A DNA stretch of 64,000 bases from Hafnia alvei (GTDB lineage: Bacteria; Pseudomonadota; Gammaproteobacteria; Enterobacterales; Enterobacteriaceae), in NCBI RefSeq assembly GCF_034424155.1, contig NZ_CP139992.1, positions 884,012-948,011 on the forward strand, written 5' to 3'. This document shows positions 1 to 9,066 of this stretch, one piece after another (the first letter of the stretch is position 1; each line of letters starts with the position of its first letter). The translations under genes and the position numbers were made by a program. A model generated the notes under the pieces. The model was not told where the DNA came from and did not search any database. It saw only the letters and a program-made list of their open reading frames with translations.

Positions 1-505
1 GGTCATCCGTTGCTTTCACCAGTTCTGGTACATTATGTGCCAGCCAGCACTGCGCCAGTCTTCCCAGCGCTTTCGGTAGCTCGTCACGTTGCTCTGTCCC
101 GGCGTTTTCCGCAAATCCGCTAATGCCCGCTTCAAAGCGTTTCATCACCTGCGCGGCAAAACGTTTTTTATGCGCCATATTTTGCGGTGCAGCTACCGTC
201 CAGTAATGCTCGACGAACAATGCCAGCAGGCGCAGTGCTAGTAATGGATCACCGGTATGTTGCAACGTTCTTAGCAGATGCGTCAGTAGACGGAAGTCTT
301 TACTCTCTGAGGCCAGAATCGCCAGCCCCCTACGTTGAAGTTCCGGTATATCAAGCTGACTGTGAGTCAGTGAACCCAGCTTGACGATTTCGCCGTCGAT
401 ATACTCCCATTCTTCGTCATCGTCATTCAGGGCGCTGGCTAGTTTATCTTCCGGAAGATTTTCCAGAAGATGCGAAATCCACACTGCCGGATCGTGTAAA
501 TCCAT
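1..505 (-). CDS. T6SS TssA/VasJ-like protein (3' end outside the window)
   Basis: The reading frame is open from about 505 to the left edge, so only the N-terminal 168 residues are visible. The stretch around residues 65-100 (ESKDFRLLTHLLRTLQ, then GDPLLALRLLALFVEHYW) is the pattern seen in VasJ/TssA-like proteins, cap and baseplate-associated components of the type VI secretion sheath. I chose the ATG at 505 because AGGAG lies seven bases upstream; an in-frame ATG at 511 sits too close to it. It follows tagO after a 10-base gap and is the last visible gene of the leftward operon. The family call rests on similarity by eye; the C-terminal domain that would separate TssA subtypes is not in the window. 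Confidence 0.75.
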   Translation of the reverse strand, partial: MDLHDPAVWISHLLENLPEDKLASALNDDDEEWEYIDGEIVKLGSLTHSQLDIPELQRRGLAILASESKDFRLLTHLLRTLQHTGDPLLALRLLALFVEHYWTVAAPQNMAHKKRFAAQVMKRFEAGISGFAENAGTEQRDELPKALGRLAQCWLAHNVPELVKATDD

Positions 506-515
506 TGCCATTCTC

Positions 516-1259
516 CTACTCTCCCGCCCAGTGACAGGCGTCGCGCAGCGGCCCGATAGTCTGTGCCAGCCCGTCGATGTTAAAGGTCAGTTTCTCGTCG
601 GCATTGCCCGCACCGGTATCCACCGTCAGCGTTTTTGCACCAAACAGTTGTTTAATTTCATCAATGCCGGATAGCCCACGACTGGATTCCAGCAGGATGC
701 CGTTTTCGCGCACAAACCAGCGGCTGCGGAATGTCCTGCTGTCGGCCTTTAAGGTGACGGCGATATCGTGCGTGTCTAGCGCCTTAGCTAGCGCCACCTG
801 CATTCGGGTGATATTGTCCATGCAACTGAACATCAGTACTGGACGCGGCGGAACATGCCCAATAGCCGGAGTGGTGATAATCACTGTCGGGCGTTCGCCC
901 GATGTCTGCATGACCAGCAGTTCAGTAGTGTTATCCTGACGGTGTTTTTCCTGCGCAGTCGCGCGGGTCCAGGACTCACCAACAAAATCCGCTTTCACCA
1001 GCGCCCCGTTAAGACCGTCCGGCGTTATGGGGGACAATAGGCGGTCGTAACAGTCAAGGCGTTCCAGCGCCGCAGGCTCTTGACGACAGGTCTGCATCGC
1101 CTGTAACGTAGCCTGCGTATCCTGAGAGATCGCCGTCACACTCGTCATCGCCGAACCGGAAGCGGGGGAGAGATTCGCCGTCGCCGCACGTGCAGAGAGT
1201 CCGGCCAGCAGGCCCGCTAACAGCCACCCGGTATGCCAGAAAACGCGCATCCTGTTCAT
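516..1259 (-). CDS. tagO: T6SS-associated protein TagO/VasI
   Basis: This 247-residue protein has an N-terminal signal sequence (MNRMRV, a hydrophobic run, then SARA near residue 25), so it should act in the periplasm. The CRQEPAALERLDCYDRLL segment near residues 58-75 is the cysteine-pair signature of the VasI/TagO family (the VC_A0118 type). In some bacteria TagO anchors amidase-binding TagX or TssA-type factors to the envelope; its exact role varies, so the function is known only from the family. Its start overlaps the 3' end of tssH by four bases (ATGA arrangement), which indicates translational coupling within the T6SS operon. Confidence 0.8.
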   Translation of the reverse strand: MNRMRVFWHTGWLLAGLLAGLSARAATANLSPASGSAMTSVTAISQDTQATLQAMQTCRQEPAALERLDCYDRLLSPITPDGLNGALVKADFVGESWTRATAQEKHRQDNTTELLVMQTSGERPTVIITTPAIGHVPPRPVLMFSCMDNITRMQVALAKALDTHDIAVTLKADSRTFRSRWFVRENGILLESSRGLSGIDEIKQLFGAKTLTVDTGAGNADEKLTFNIDGLAQTIGPLRDACHWAGE

Positions 1260-4006
1260 AAAACAGTCTCATCCTCTGTTATGGACTCGCTGTCTTCTAC
1301 ATCTTCCACGTCTGCAGTAAATGCGCCGTCAGCAGCTGACAGCTGGATACGGGCAATGCCGGTGCCTGTTGCCATTTTCTGCAACAGTAGCAGCGAGAGC
1401 GGCGGCAGCATGTCGCCGTCAATCACCGATTCCAGCATCCTCGCCCCGTTTTCGGCGCGAGTGACGCGTTTCATGATTTCATCTGTGACTTCCTGTTCGA
1501 TAATGACATCAGCACCAAAGCGGCTGCGCAGCACGTTATCCAGTCGGGCTAGCTTCCCTGTGATAATGGTGGCGAGAGTTTCTTTTGACAGCGGCAGATA
1601 CGGCACCACTTCCATACGCGCCAGCAGCGCAGGTTTAAAGAAGTCGGCCAGTACCGGATACAACACTTCCAGCATGGTTTCCGGGTCATCAGCGTGTTCG
1701 ACAATCACCTGATAACCGAGGTTGGAGGTGAGGAAAAAAACGATATTTTTGCAGTCAATTAGACGGCCTTCGCCATCGGCCATCTCGCCCTTATCAAAGG
1801 CCTGGTAAAACAGGTTGAGTACGTCTGGGTGGGCTTTTTCCACCTCATCGAGCAACACTACCGAGTACGGTTTCTGACGGATGGCCTCGGTCAGCACGCC
1901 GCCTTCACCGTAGCCGACATAACCCGGAGGCGAACCAATCAGCCGCGAAACCGTGTGTTTTTCCTGAAACTCCGACATATTGATGGTGGTGAGGTATTGG
2001 CGACCGCCGTAAAGCAGTTCCGCTAATTGCAGCACGGTTTCAGTTTTACCTACGCCGCTGGGACCCGCCAGCAGGAATGCTCCTAGCGGTCTTCCCGGGC
2101 GACGCAAATCAGCGCGTGCGGTGAGTAAATGCTTATGTAGGTTGGCTATTGCTAGATGCTGCCCCTTGATGGTATTGCCCAGCCATCGTGGCAGATCAGT
2201 AATGACTGACATCTCATTCTGCGATAAGCGGTTTAACGGCACGCCTGTCCATTCGGCAATCACCGCCGCAATCTGCTTTTTATCGACGTGTGCAGAGACC
2301 AATAACTGCGTGTTATGTAGGGCATCCAGCTCAGCGGTTAACTGCGGCAGTCGTTCAGCCGGAGAAATCATATCTGCAGCCTGACCTGCTTCTGTGTTTT
2401 CTTCCGACAATGTGTTCTCAGTGTCATCAGCCCGCATGGCTTCTGCGCTATCCCGTTCTGCCGTGATATCCGGAACGGTGTCATCATTTGGGAGCGAACC
2501 TAGCAGTTGCTGGCGCAGCGCAATGATCTCTTGCACCAGCAACTGCTGTTGTCGCCAGGCAGACACTAGTGTCTGCAGCGCCTGCTGCGCTGTTTCATAC
2601 TGTGCATGAATCTCATTCAGCCGCGTGGTATCGGTACGCAGCCCGATCCGGATCTCTCGTTCAAGCTGGTGGATCTCCGCTTTACACTGGTGGCTCTGGG
2701 TGGTCAGCGCCGAGATTTGTTTCGGCGGAGAGGAGAGATTAATTGCCACGCGGGCGCAGGCGGTATCCAGCACATCAATCGCTTTGTCCGGCAACTGGCG
2801 GCCAGAAAGGTAGCGCTCGCTTAATGTTGCTGCCGCCTGTAAGGCTTCATCGTCGATCAGTACACCGTGTGATTTTTCATACACCGCCGACAGGCCACGC
2901 AGAATAATGGTCGCTTCCGACGCTGTTGGTTCGCTGACTTTTACTAACTGGAAGCGGCGCGACAGCGCGGCATCTTTTTCGAAGTATTTTTTGTATTCGC
3001 TCCAGGTGGTGGCGGCGATGGTTTTCAACTCACCACGAGCCAACGCCGGTTTTAGCAGGTTGGAGATATCCAGTCCGCCTTGCTGGTTGCCCGCGCCAAT
3101 TAAGGTATGTGCTTCATCGATAAATAAAATGACGGGAACAGCAGAGGAAATGACTTCTGCCATCAGCCCCTTGAAGCGCTTTTCAAATTCGCCTTTTACT
3201 GATGCTCCAGCCTGAAGCGCTCCTAAGTCCAGGGTCATAATATCGGTGTTTTTCAGCTTATCCGGTACTTGGCCTGCGACAATACGCAACGCCAGTCCTT
3301 CAATTAAGGCACTTTTACCGACGCCAGCTTCCCCCACCACCACCGGATTGTTTTTACGGCGGCGGCAGAGAATATCGATCATTAGGTCAATTTCATGGTC
3401 GCGACACAGTACTGGGTCGAGTTGCCCCTGACGCGCATCTTCAGTCATATTCTTCGCGTAGCGGCTAAGTAGATTGTCGCCGGTGGGTGCTATCATGCTG
3501 GGCGATGGGCCGTCCACATTCCGCATTACTGTTTCCGCCGATTCTCGCGTCCATTGCGCAAAATCCTGTTGCAGTTGATCGCGGTTAATGGCTGTCAGCA
3601 ACCGGGCGGCAACCGGCGGCACATAACGCAGCGGTGAGTGCAACAGTGCCAACAGCAACATACCGCCGCGCAGTTCACTGTGCTGCATCTCAGCTGATGC
3701 CAGTAGCCAGCCTTCTTTCAGCCACTCAACCAGCATCGGGGAGAATGCAGGGTAACTGTCTGTTGCCCGCACCGTCGCGTAATTTTCAACCGTGAGCGCT
3801 CGACGCAGCGCATTCGTGTCAATGTCCGCTTTTTCCGCAATCACCCTTACGTCACTGCGTACCGATGTCAGCATCTGTAACAATACATGTGCCACGGTAA
3901 TTTCCGACGCCTGCTGGCCCATGCACTCCGCCGCTGCCGCTTCCAGCGCCTGCCGGGATAATTGGTTAAGATGCTTAACCAGAGAGGCCAGATTAATCTG
4001 GATCAT
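1256..4006 (-). CDS. tssH: T6SS sheath-recycling ATPase TssH (ClpV)
   Basis: This 916-residue protein is a class I Clp/Hsp100 AAA+ ATPase that disassembles contracted TssB/TssC sheaths in the cytoplasm so the subunits can be reused. An N-terminal Clp-repeat domain (1-150) is followed by a first AAA module with Walker A GEAGVGKS at 225-232 and Walker B around FIDEAH (295-300). A middle coiled region spans about 430-500. The second AAA module has Walker A GPSGVGKT at 648-655 and Walker B LLDEVEKAH near 718-726. The length is normal for ClpV. An acidic, low-complexity stretch at about 505-548 links the middle region to the second ATPase and looks longer than usual. It lies 11 bases after tssL in the same operon. 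Confidence 0.95.
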   Translation of the reverse strand: MIQINLASLVKHLNQLSRQALEAAAAECMGQQASEITVAHVLLQMLTSVRSDVRVIAEKADIDTNALRRALTVENYATVRATDSYPAFSPMLVEWLKEGWLLASAEMQHSELRGGMLLLALLHSPLRYVPPVAARLLTAINRDQLQQDFAQWTRESAETVMRNVDGPSPSMIAPTGDNLLSRYAKNMTEDARQGQLDPVLCRDHEIDLMIDILCRRRKNNPVVVGEAGVGKSALIEGLALRIVAGQVPDKLKNTDIMTLDLGALQAGASVKGEFEKRFKGLMAEVISSAVPVILFIDEAHTLIGAGNQQGGLDISNLLKPALARGELKTIAATTWSEYKKYFEKDAALSRRFQLVKVSEPTASEATIILRGLSAVYEKSHGVLIDDEALQAAATLSERYLSGRQLPDKAIDVLDTACARVAINLSSPPKQISALTTQSHQCKAEIHQLEREIRIGLRTDTTRLNEIHAQYETAQQALQTLVSAWRQQQLLVQEIIALRQQLLGSLPNDDTVPDITAERDSAEAMRADDTENTLSEENTEAGQAADMISPAERLPQLTAELDALHNTQLLVSAHVDKKQIAAVIAEWTGVPLNRLSQNEMSVITDLPRWLGNTIKGQHLAIANLHKHLLTARADLRRPGRPLGAFLLAGPSGVGKTETVLQLAELLYGGRQYLTTINMSEFQEKHTVSRLIGSPPGYVGYGEGGVLTEAIRQKPYSVVLLDEVEKAHPDVLNLFYQAFDKGEMADGEGRLIDCKNIVFFLTSNLGYQVIVEHADDPETMLEVLYPVLADFFKPALLARMEVVPYLPLSKETLATIITGKLARLDNVLRSRFGADVIIEQEVTDEIMKRVTRAENGARMLESVIDGDMLPPLSLLLLQKMATGTGIARIQLSAADGAFTADVEDVEDSESITEDETVL

Positions 4007-4017
4007 ATGCTGTGTCC

Positions 4018-4839
4018 TTACCTGGCCAGTAGCCGGTTCAGTTGATGCAGAATATCCTGCGTCTGGCTGTCCAGCCGCAACATGTAGAACAGATAAAAGA
4101 GCGCCAGAACGGCAATGCCGCCAATGAGCACATGTTTGATGGTCAAGCGTCTCATGAGCTGATAGCGTCCACCTTGCGTTTTTTTGTCCTGATGCAGTAG
4201 CGGAGAAGGGGCATCACCGCGCAGTGTGTGCAGAACATGGTGCAGACGGCGATATATCTGTTCAAACTCACCCTGATCATGTATGGCGGCCACCTTGTAG
4301 CGCCCACGAAAGCCCAGAGAAAAGCAGAGATATACAAATTCCAGCAGATCCTGATAACGCTTTGGTTCGCGGATCAGACGCTCTAGCAAAATAAAAACCT
4401 TCTCACCGCCCCAGGCTTCATTGTGGAAATGGACCAGCAGTGACTGTTTAATCCACTCGTTCTTGTTCGACCAGCCATTACCCAGAGCAGCCTCGTCAAT
4501 AAAAGTGCAGAGCACATAGCGACACGAGACAATCACTCCCGGCTCGTAGCCCTGCTCTTGAAGCAGTTGCTCCACCGCCTGGACATCTGTTACTACCTGC
4601 GCGAAGAGGTGCTCCGGCATGGTCTGGCTGTTCATTCCCTCCATGCGCATGACCATTCCCAACAATGGTGTGGCAGCATCAACCATCGGGTTTAGGCTGT
4701 TACCACGTAGGGGCAGCCGGTACTGACGACCGGAATGTTCCTCTGACAGCTCATGCAACGCCGAATCCTTTTTTTCCGCTGGTGAAATGGCATCCTGGCT
4801 GTTATTTCCGGCGGGAAACAGAATGGATTGTTCGCTCAT
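4018..4839 (-). CDS. tssL: T6SS membrane complex protein TssL (DotU/IcmH family)
   Basis: This 273-residue protein has the DotU-type cytoplasmic domain (the CRYVLCTFIDEAAL region near 105-118 is a family hallmark). A single C-terminal transmembrane segment at about 236-256 (GGIAVLALFYLFYMLRL) is followed by a very short periplasmic tail. TssL forms the inner-membrane platform with TssM and TssJ. It has no C-terminal OmpA/peptidoglycan-binding extension, so it is the short form that relies on another protein for wall anchoring. It sits four bases after tssK and before tssH, as expected for a core operon. tssM is not in the window and must lie to the left. Confidence 0.93.
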   Translation of the reverse strand: MSEQSILFPAGNNSQDAISPAEKKDSALHELSEEHSGRQYRLPLRGNSLNPMVDAATPLLGMVMRMEGMNSQTMPEHLFAQVVTDVQAVEQLLQEQGYEPGVIVSCRYVLCTFIDEAALGNGWSNKNEWIKQSLLVHFHNEAWGGEKVFILLERLIREPKRYQDLLEFVYLCFSLGFRGRYKVAAIHDQGEFEQIYRRLHHVLHTLRGDAPSPLLHQDKKTQGGRYQLMRRLTIKHVLIGGIAVLALFYLFYMLRLDSQTQDILHQLNRLLAR

Positions 4840-4843
4840 GATC

Positions 4844-6187
4844 TCATCCTCTTATTGCCCACAACTGTATGTTCAGTTCAGGAAAAGAGCCGGAAATATG
4901 TAGTCCCAACGCCCCAGCTTTCACCACGTCCTGCCAAGCGGCTGCGCCCTTATCCAGTTCAAAGTAAACAAAACCATCGTGATAAGGTAACTGTCGCGGC
5001 GCGGCTGTTCTCGGCGTCAGTGGCACGCCGGGCACCTGTACGCTGACCATATCGCGAATTTTATTTGTGGCCGCCACTTTGGACTGCTGAGTAAATTGGT
5101 GGATAAGCTGGCCGTGCGGCATCCGCGCACGTACCGCGAGAATGAAGGTGCCAGCCTGCAACAGCGTCGGATCGTTAACCGTAGCAACATAAAATCCGTC
5201 GGAGAAGGCCAGGGGTAGGTTTTGCGCACGCGGCATCAGCACGGTGTTAAGCGCCCGACGCAATTCCGGGATCACCGTTTTAAACGACTGCGTGAGATCG
5301 CGGTGGTTGTAAACATCCACCGGGCAGGGCAGACGGCTGTCCTCCGTAAAAGTCATCAGTTCACCCAGCAGCCGAACTAGATCCAGATAAAAGCTCTCCG
5401 GGGGCAGTGTGCGCAGATGCGAACGATGAGTGAAATGCATCTGGCTGCGGTTAAGCATCTGCAGCATCATAAACTCCGCCACATCGGCGATCCCACTCTG
5501 TTCCGGCGAACCAATTCGTTTTGCCAGTTCACTGGCACGGTTACTGATAAGCCCCTGTACGTCACCGGCAAATCCGTTAAGCACCGGGCTGACGCGTATG
5601 GCCTGACAGGTTGGGATGAAACTGTCATCCAGTATCAGCGCCCCGTTAGCATGCTGGCTGCGGATACGGCACAGCGGCAACGTCACCATCGCACTGAGAT
5701 CGTCCGCGCCGCAGACGATTTTTGGGGCCAGTTGCCCCAGCACTATTTGCTGTACATCGCCATCATCGGAGTGCAAATCGCGGACATCAGCTCGGGCCAG
5801 ACGGTAGCGTTCCGTCCCTTGACCGGCGCTCTGACGGCCCTCAATTTCGCAGGTAATATCGCTAATGACCGGTAGTGCCAGATAGATGTCATGGCTGCCC
5901 TGACGGGAAAGATCGAGAGGCTGAAAAGGCACTGGCAGCTGATCTTGTCCTGGAATACTGAATACCGTGCCGTCCGGCATACAGCCCTCTGCACTGTCTA
6001 GCATGAGTTTCCCTTGGGCCAGCAACTCCGTATTGATCGACAGCGAGGTGAACCCCCAGGCAAAATCGACCTGCGCATTCATACGCTGGTTAAGCAAGTA
6101 TTCCTGATTGCGCTGCTGTTGCTGGAAGTGTTGCGGCAGGGCAAACAGCCCCTCCTGCCAGATCACCTTGTTTTTCATGGTCGCCAT
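4844..6187 (-). CDS. tssK: T6SS baseplate subunit TssK
   Basis: This 447-residue protein has the ordinary length for TssK (VasE/ImpJ). The family-specific N-terminus is visible: KVIWQEGLFALPQHFQQQ at about 7-24, the segment that opens nearly all TssK proteins. TssK trimers connect the baseplate wedge (TssE, F, G) to the TssJLM membrane complex and act in the cytoplasm at the inner membrane. Its shoulder domain resembles phage receptor-binding proteins (family knowledge). It starts two bases after the tssJ stop and ends four bases before tssL, a typical tssJ-tssK-tssL order. Nothing irregular is visible. Confidence 0.95.
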   Translation of the reverse strand: MATMKNKVIWQEGLFALPQHFQQQQRNQEYLLNQRMNAQVDFAWGFTSLSINTELLAQGKLMLDSAEGCMPDGTVFSIPGQDQLPVPFQPLDLSRQGSHDIYLALPVISDITCEIEGRQSAGQGTERYRLARADVRDLHSDDGDVQQIVLGQLAPKIVCGADDLSAMVTLPLCRIRSQHANGALILDDSFIPTCQAIRVSPVLNGFAGDVQGLISNRASELAKRIGSPEQSGIADVAEFMMLQMLNRSQMHFTHRSHLRTLPPESFYLDLVRLLGELMTFTEDSRLPCPVDVYNHRDLTQSFKTVIPELRRALNTVLMPRAQNLPLAFSDGFYVATVNDPTLLQAGTFILAVRARMPHGQLIHQFTQQSKVAATNKIRDMVSVQVPGVPLTPRTAAPRQLPYHDGFVYFELDKGAAAWQDVVKAGALGLHISGSFPELNIQLWAIRG

Positions 6188-6189
6188 CG

Positions 6190-6723
6190 TCAGTTGTCCT
6201 CTTTTTTCATTTCGATGCTGCTCTGCCGTACATGTACCAGCAGGCGGTAGCTATGGCCGGTGCTTTCCACTGGTTCAATTTGTTTCCATTCGGTGGTCTG
6301 GTCATCAGAAAAATAGGCCACAACGCCGATAAACTGAGTTTTCCCATCCAGCTTCACCGGCGGCAGGGTCTTAATCGTGTCCGGCAGCAGGCTAAAATCT
6401 TGGTGATCGATATAGTTTTTCCCCAGCACATCCGGTAGCGCCGTGCTGGCTATCTGGTCATAGTCGGTGGCCTGTAACTTGGAGTCGTCACTCATATAAA
6501 TCAGTTGCACATCCACAGAGGCGGCTTCACCATCTGCATTGATGTTGGTGTCTGGCTCGGTCAGCAGCGTCACCGTAATCTCTGACGGTTGCTCCGCCAG
6601 CTTCCCGACCTGAACATCCGGATTGGCGATCACCTGACCGAGTTTTTTCGCCGTTTCGCAGCCGGTCAGGTGTACGCAGAAAAACAGCGCCACCATGCAG
6701 ACACGAAAAAAACGTATTGTCAT
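6190..6723 (-). CDS. tssJ: T6SS outer-membrane lipoprotein TssJ
   Basis: This 177-residue protein begins with a short basic stretch, a hydrophobic run and a lipobox, LTGC, with the lipidated cysteine at about residue 22. TssJ (VasD) is the outer-membrane lipoprotein that binds the periplasmic domain of TssM and recruits the membrane complex. The remainder fits the transthyretin-like TssJ fold (for example the ITVTLLTEPDTNINADG stretch at about 49-65). Its start codon overlaps the tagH stop (ATGA at 6720-6723), so the two are probably translationally coupled. Confidence 0.92.
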   Translation of the reverse strand: MTIRFFRVCMVALFFCVHLTGCETAKKLGQVIANPDVQVGKLAEQPSEITVTLLTEPDTNINADGEAASVDVQLIYMSDDSKLQATDYDQIASTALPDVLGKNYIDHQDFSLLPDTIKTLPPVKLDGKTQFIGVVAYFSDDQTTEWKQIEPVESTGHSYRLLVHVRQSSIEMKKEDN

Positions 6724-8018
6724 GCTTCCGGCTCCCGCTGTTTTTCGCGCAGTACACGGTCATAGATCTGGGCATAGACTTCGTTAAACAGCATCTCAAA
6801 CCCCTGCTGGCGGCTGGATGCTAACTCGTCGTAATAATCCCTATACATTTTCCATGCCCCTGCATCGTCCAGCGGCTGACGCAGTTCATGGCTGCGGCGG
6901 TACTGCACAAAGCGACGCATCAGGCTCTGCGGTGAGAAGGCATCGAGTAACACACGTAATGATTCAACAATCGCGGCGCGATTAGCATCTTCGTGATGAC
7001 GGATGTTACGCAGACTCTCACCAACAGCCGCGGGGGCTGCCAGATGTACCGGGCTTTTACCCTCAGCAAACATCACGTCGAGTGCTGTGGCATAATCCAT
7101 GTTCAGGCGCAGCGGGTTATCTTCCAGCGGGCGCAGGTGTTTATCCGATAGGCTGTTGCGTCGCTGTTGTAGATCGAGCAGTCCTTTAATTGCTGCCTGT
7201 AATGTCCTCCCAGCTTCTTCAAGGAAAGCATCAGCATCCTGTGAGTTGCGTACAGCAAGTGAGCTGCCCAGCCCACGTAAAAGAGGAGTAACGGCAAGAT
7301 GAAGTTGTGCCATATCTGCCAGGGAGGTCGTATCATCATGGTTCTCTTGCGGGTCGGGATACACAGACGGCAGATCCATAAATGATTTGTCGATAGCGCC
7401 ATCTCTGCCGGTGAACGAAGAGCGGTCAGGGACGATCCCCGAAAGCGGATCGCCTGCTACGGTCAATCTTTCTGTCTGTAGTGCCTGAAGTGGATCGGCA
7501 GAAAAGCTGTTAACGACTGTATCTGCAAGCTGATGCATCCGGGGCATTCCCGGGTATGCAGGCTGGCCATCTGTTGTCAGAAGTGCGTCCGCCAGTCGGT
7601 CACGGTTGCTAACAATCGTTTCTGGTGCGGCCATTTGCTCGCTGTAACTGACCAGCTTCCCTTCGTGAATAAAGGCTTTCAGCGTGAGCGCGCCCAGCGA
7701 GATTTCATCGCCTTGCCGCAGGCGCACCACCCCCGCATCTGGGGCTACCGGTGCTTGATTAATCATCAGGCCTGGCATTAGGCTCTTCAAGCAAAATGCG
7801 CCATCATGCAAAATCACCCGGCAGGCGCGACCGGCTACGGCCCCCGCCCTGTCTTGTACCGGCCAGTGGCATTCGGGGACGTTGCCAATATCCCCGCCAT
7901 CAGTGGTAAAGAGGCATTTTGCCGCACGCCCACTTTCCAGTTCGTTGCCATTCATCACCTGCAATGTCAGTGAGAGGGTGGGAGACTGCGTTTTTTCCTC
8001 AGCCATATGCGATTCCAT
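6720..8018 (-). CDS. tagH: T6SS-associated FHA-domain protein TagH
   Basis: This 432-residue cytoplasmic protein has an N-terminal forkhead-associated domain (roughly residues 15-115; CRVILHDGAFCLKSL and VRLRQGDEISLGALTLKAF fit its beta-sandwich), which binds phosphothreonine. It has a C-terminal TagH/VasC-type helical domain ending in DYYDELASSRQQGFEMLFNEVY. In systems with PpkA/PppA the FHA protein is a threonine-phosphorylation switch for T6SS firing; no kinase or phosphatase is in this window. The frame extends upstream to 8072, but I chose the ATG at 8018 because AGGGA lies eight bases before it and the longer version overlaps tssG. The ATG at 8006 is an alternative. Confidence 0.9.
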   Translation of the reverse strand: MESHMAEEKTQSPTLSLTLQVMNGNELESGRAAKCLFTTDGGDIGNVPECHWPVQDRAGAVAGRACRVILHDGAFCLKSLMPGLMINQAPVAPDAGVVRLRQGDEISLGALTLKAFIHEGKLVSYSEQMAAPETIVSNRDRLADALLTTDGQPAYPGMPRMHQLADTVVNSFSADPLQALQTERLTVAGDPLSGIVPDRSSFTGRDGAIDKSFMDLPSVYPDPQENHDDTTSLADMAQLHLAVTPLLRGLGSSLAVRNSQDADAFLEEAGRTLQAAIKGLLDLQQRRNSLSDKHLRPLEDNPLRLNMDYATALDVMFAEGKSPVHLAAPAAVGESLRNIRHHEDANRAAIVESLRVLLDAFSPQSLMRRFVQYRRSHELRQPLDDAGAWKMYRDYYDELASSRQQGFEMLFNEVYAQIYDRVLREKQREPEA

Positions 8019-8022
8019 AAAA

Positions 8023-9066
8023 TTAATCCCTGATGTGGAGGGTGATGGACGGCGGCGCTTTAGGCTGACCAATAAACGCTGTGCGCCCGATACAGGAGCG
8101 GGAACGGTCGCCCAGCCGCATTCCTTTTGCTTGTTCCGGTGCTAGGTCGAGCCGTAACTCCCAGGCGAGTTGATCACGCAACAGAAAGGAAATGAACAAG
8201 GTCAGTGCCTGATGATTCTCGCCGTCTGGTAAAAACGAGAGATAACGCGCCATTGACAGATTGCCTAAGCGCAGCAGGAATTTTCCGCTACGGTCAAGCA
8301 CTCTGGCCCCGAGGGTAAAATTAACGCCGATAACCGAGCGCCCCGGCACATATCCGGCGGTTCTACGTTTCGGGTTGCGCACGCCCAGCCGGTTTTGCTG
8401 TGCGGGATCAACGGGTACTTTACGTAACTGCCAGCTCTCAATACTGACATCCGGCAAATCGAAACAGTGGCTGACAAGATTGCATACCACATCCGGCGAG
8501 CGCCCCGGCGTTGCCAGTATTCCTGCATAGGCCAGCATTTTGCTGTGGTTAATGGCGAGTCTGTCACGCACGCTCGTATTGCCCAGCCCGACCAGCGAGT
8601 ACATCCGCAGTGAAAAGGCATCCGTTCCGCCATTGCGAAAACAGATGTAATAGCGATATTTGCGCCAGGCGTGATAAGCGAACTGTGTCCAACGGTGGCT
8701 GAAAAGATCGAGGAATGCTTTCAGCCCTTCTTCATTTTGTGCTGACTCCCGCGCCATTCGGTCTAGGTAGTAACCAGGTAAGGGCGACTGGCTACCGGAA
8801 AATCCCAGAAACTTTGTGGTCAGGGTAAACAGTCCAGTATGGTTACGCTCAAGTGTGCTCAGATCGCTGCCTGGAAAAGCAATACTGGCATCGGATTTGA
8901 ACAATGCCACTTCCTTCTCCGGCTCGGTGCGCAGCGACGGCTCATGATTCGAATCACCATACCGGCGGTATAATGACTCCATTAGCACAAAAAAATTTAT
9001 ACCGCGCACATCCGAGGACAATGCGTTTTCCCCTACATCAGGGCATGCTGGCCAGTGTGTTGCCAT
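8023..9066 (-). CDS. tssG: T6SS baseplate subunit TssG
   Basis: This 347-residue protein matches TssG (VasB/ImpH) in size and in the family-typical segments FFVLMESLYRRYGDS (about 25-40) and LFSHRWTQFAYHAWRKYRYY (about 120-140). With TssF and TssE it forms the baseplate wedge, the counterpart of phage T4 gp53/gp6 (family knowledge). Its start overlaps the end of tssF by 34 bases; a start inside tssF is normal for this gene pair. The 3' end lies four bases before the tagH start. Confidence 0.93.
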   Translation of the reverse strand: MATHWPACPDVGENALSSDVRGINFFVLMESLYRRYGDSNHEPSLRTEPEKEVALFKSDASIAFPGSDLSTLERNHTGLFTLTTKFLGFSGSQSPLPGYYLDRMARESAQNEEGLKAFLDLFSHRWTQFAYHAWRKYRYYICFRNGGTDAFSLRMYSLVGLGNTSVRDRLAINHSKMLAYAGILATPGRSPDVVCNLVSHCFDLPDVSIESWQLRKVPVDPAQQNRLGVRNPKRRTAGYVPGRSVIGVNFTLGARVLDRSGKFLLRLGNLSMARYLSFLPDGENHQALTLFISFLLRDQLAWELRLDLAPEQAKGMRLGDRSRSCIGRTAFIGQPKAPPSITLHIRD

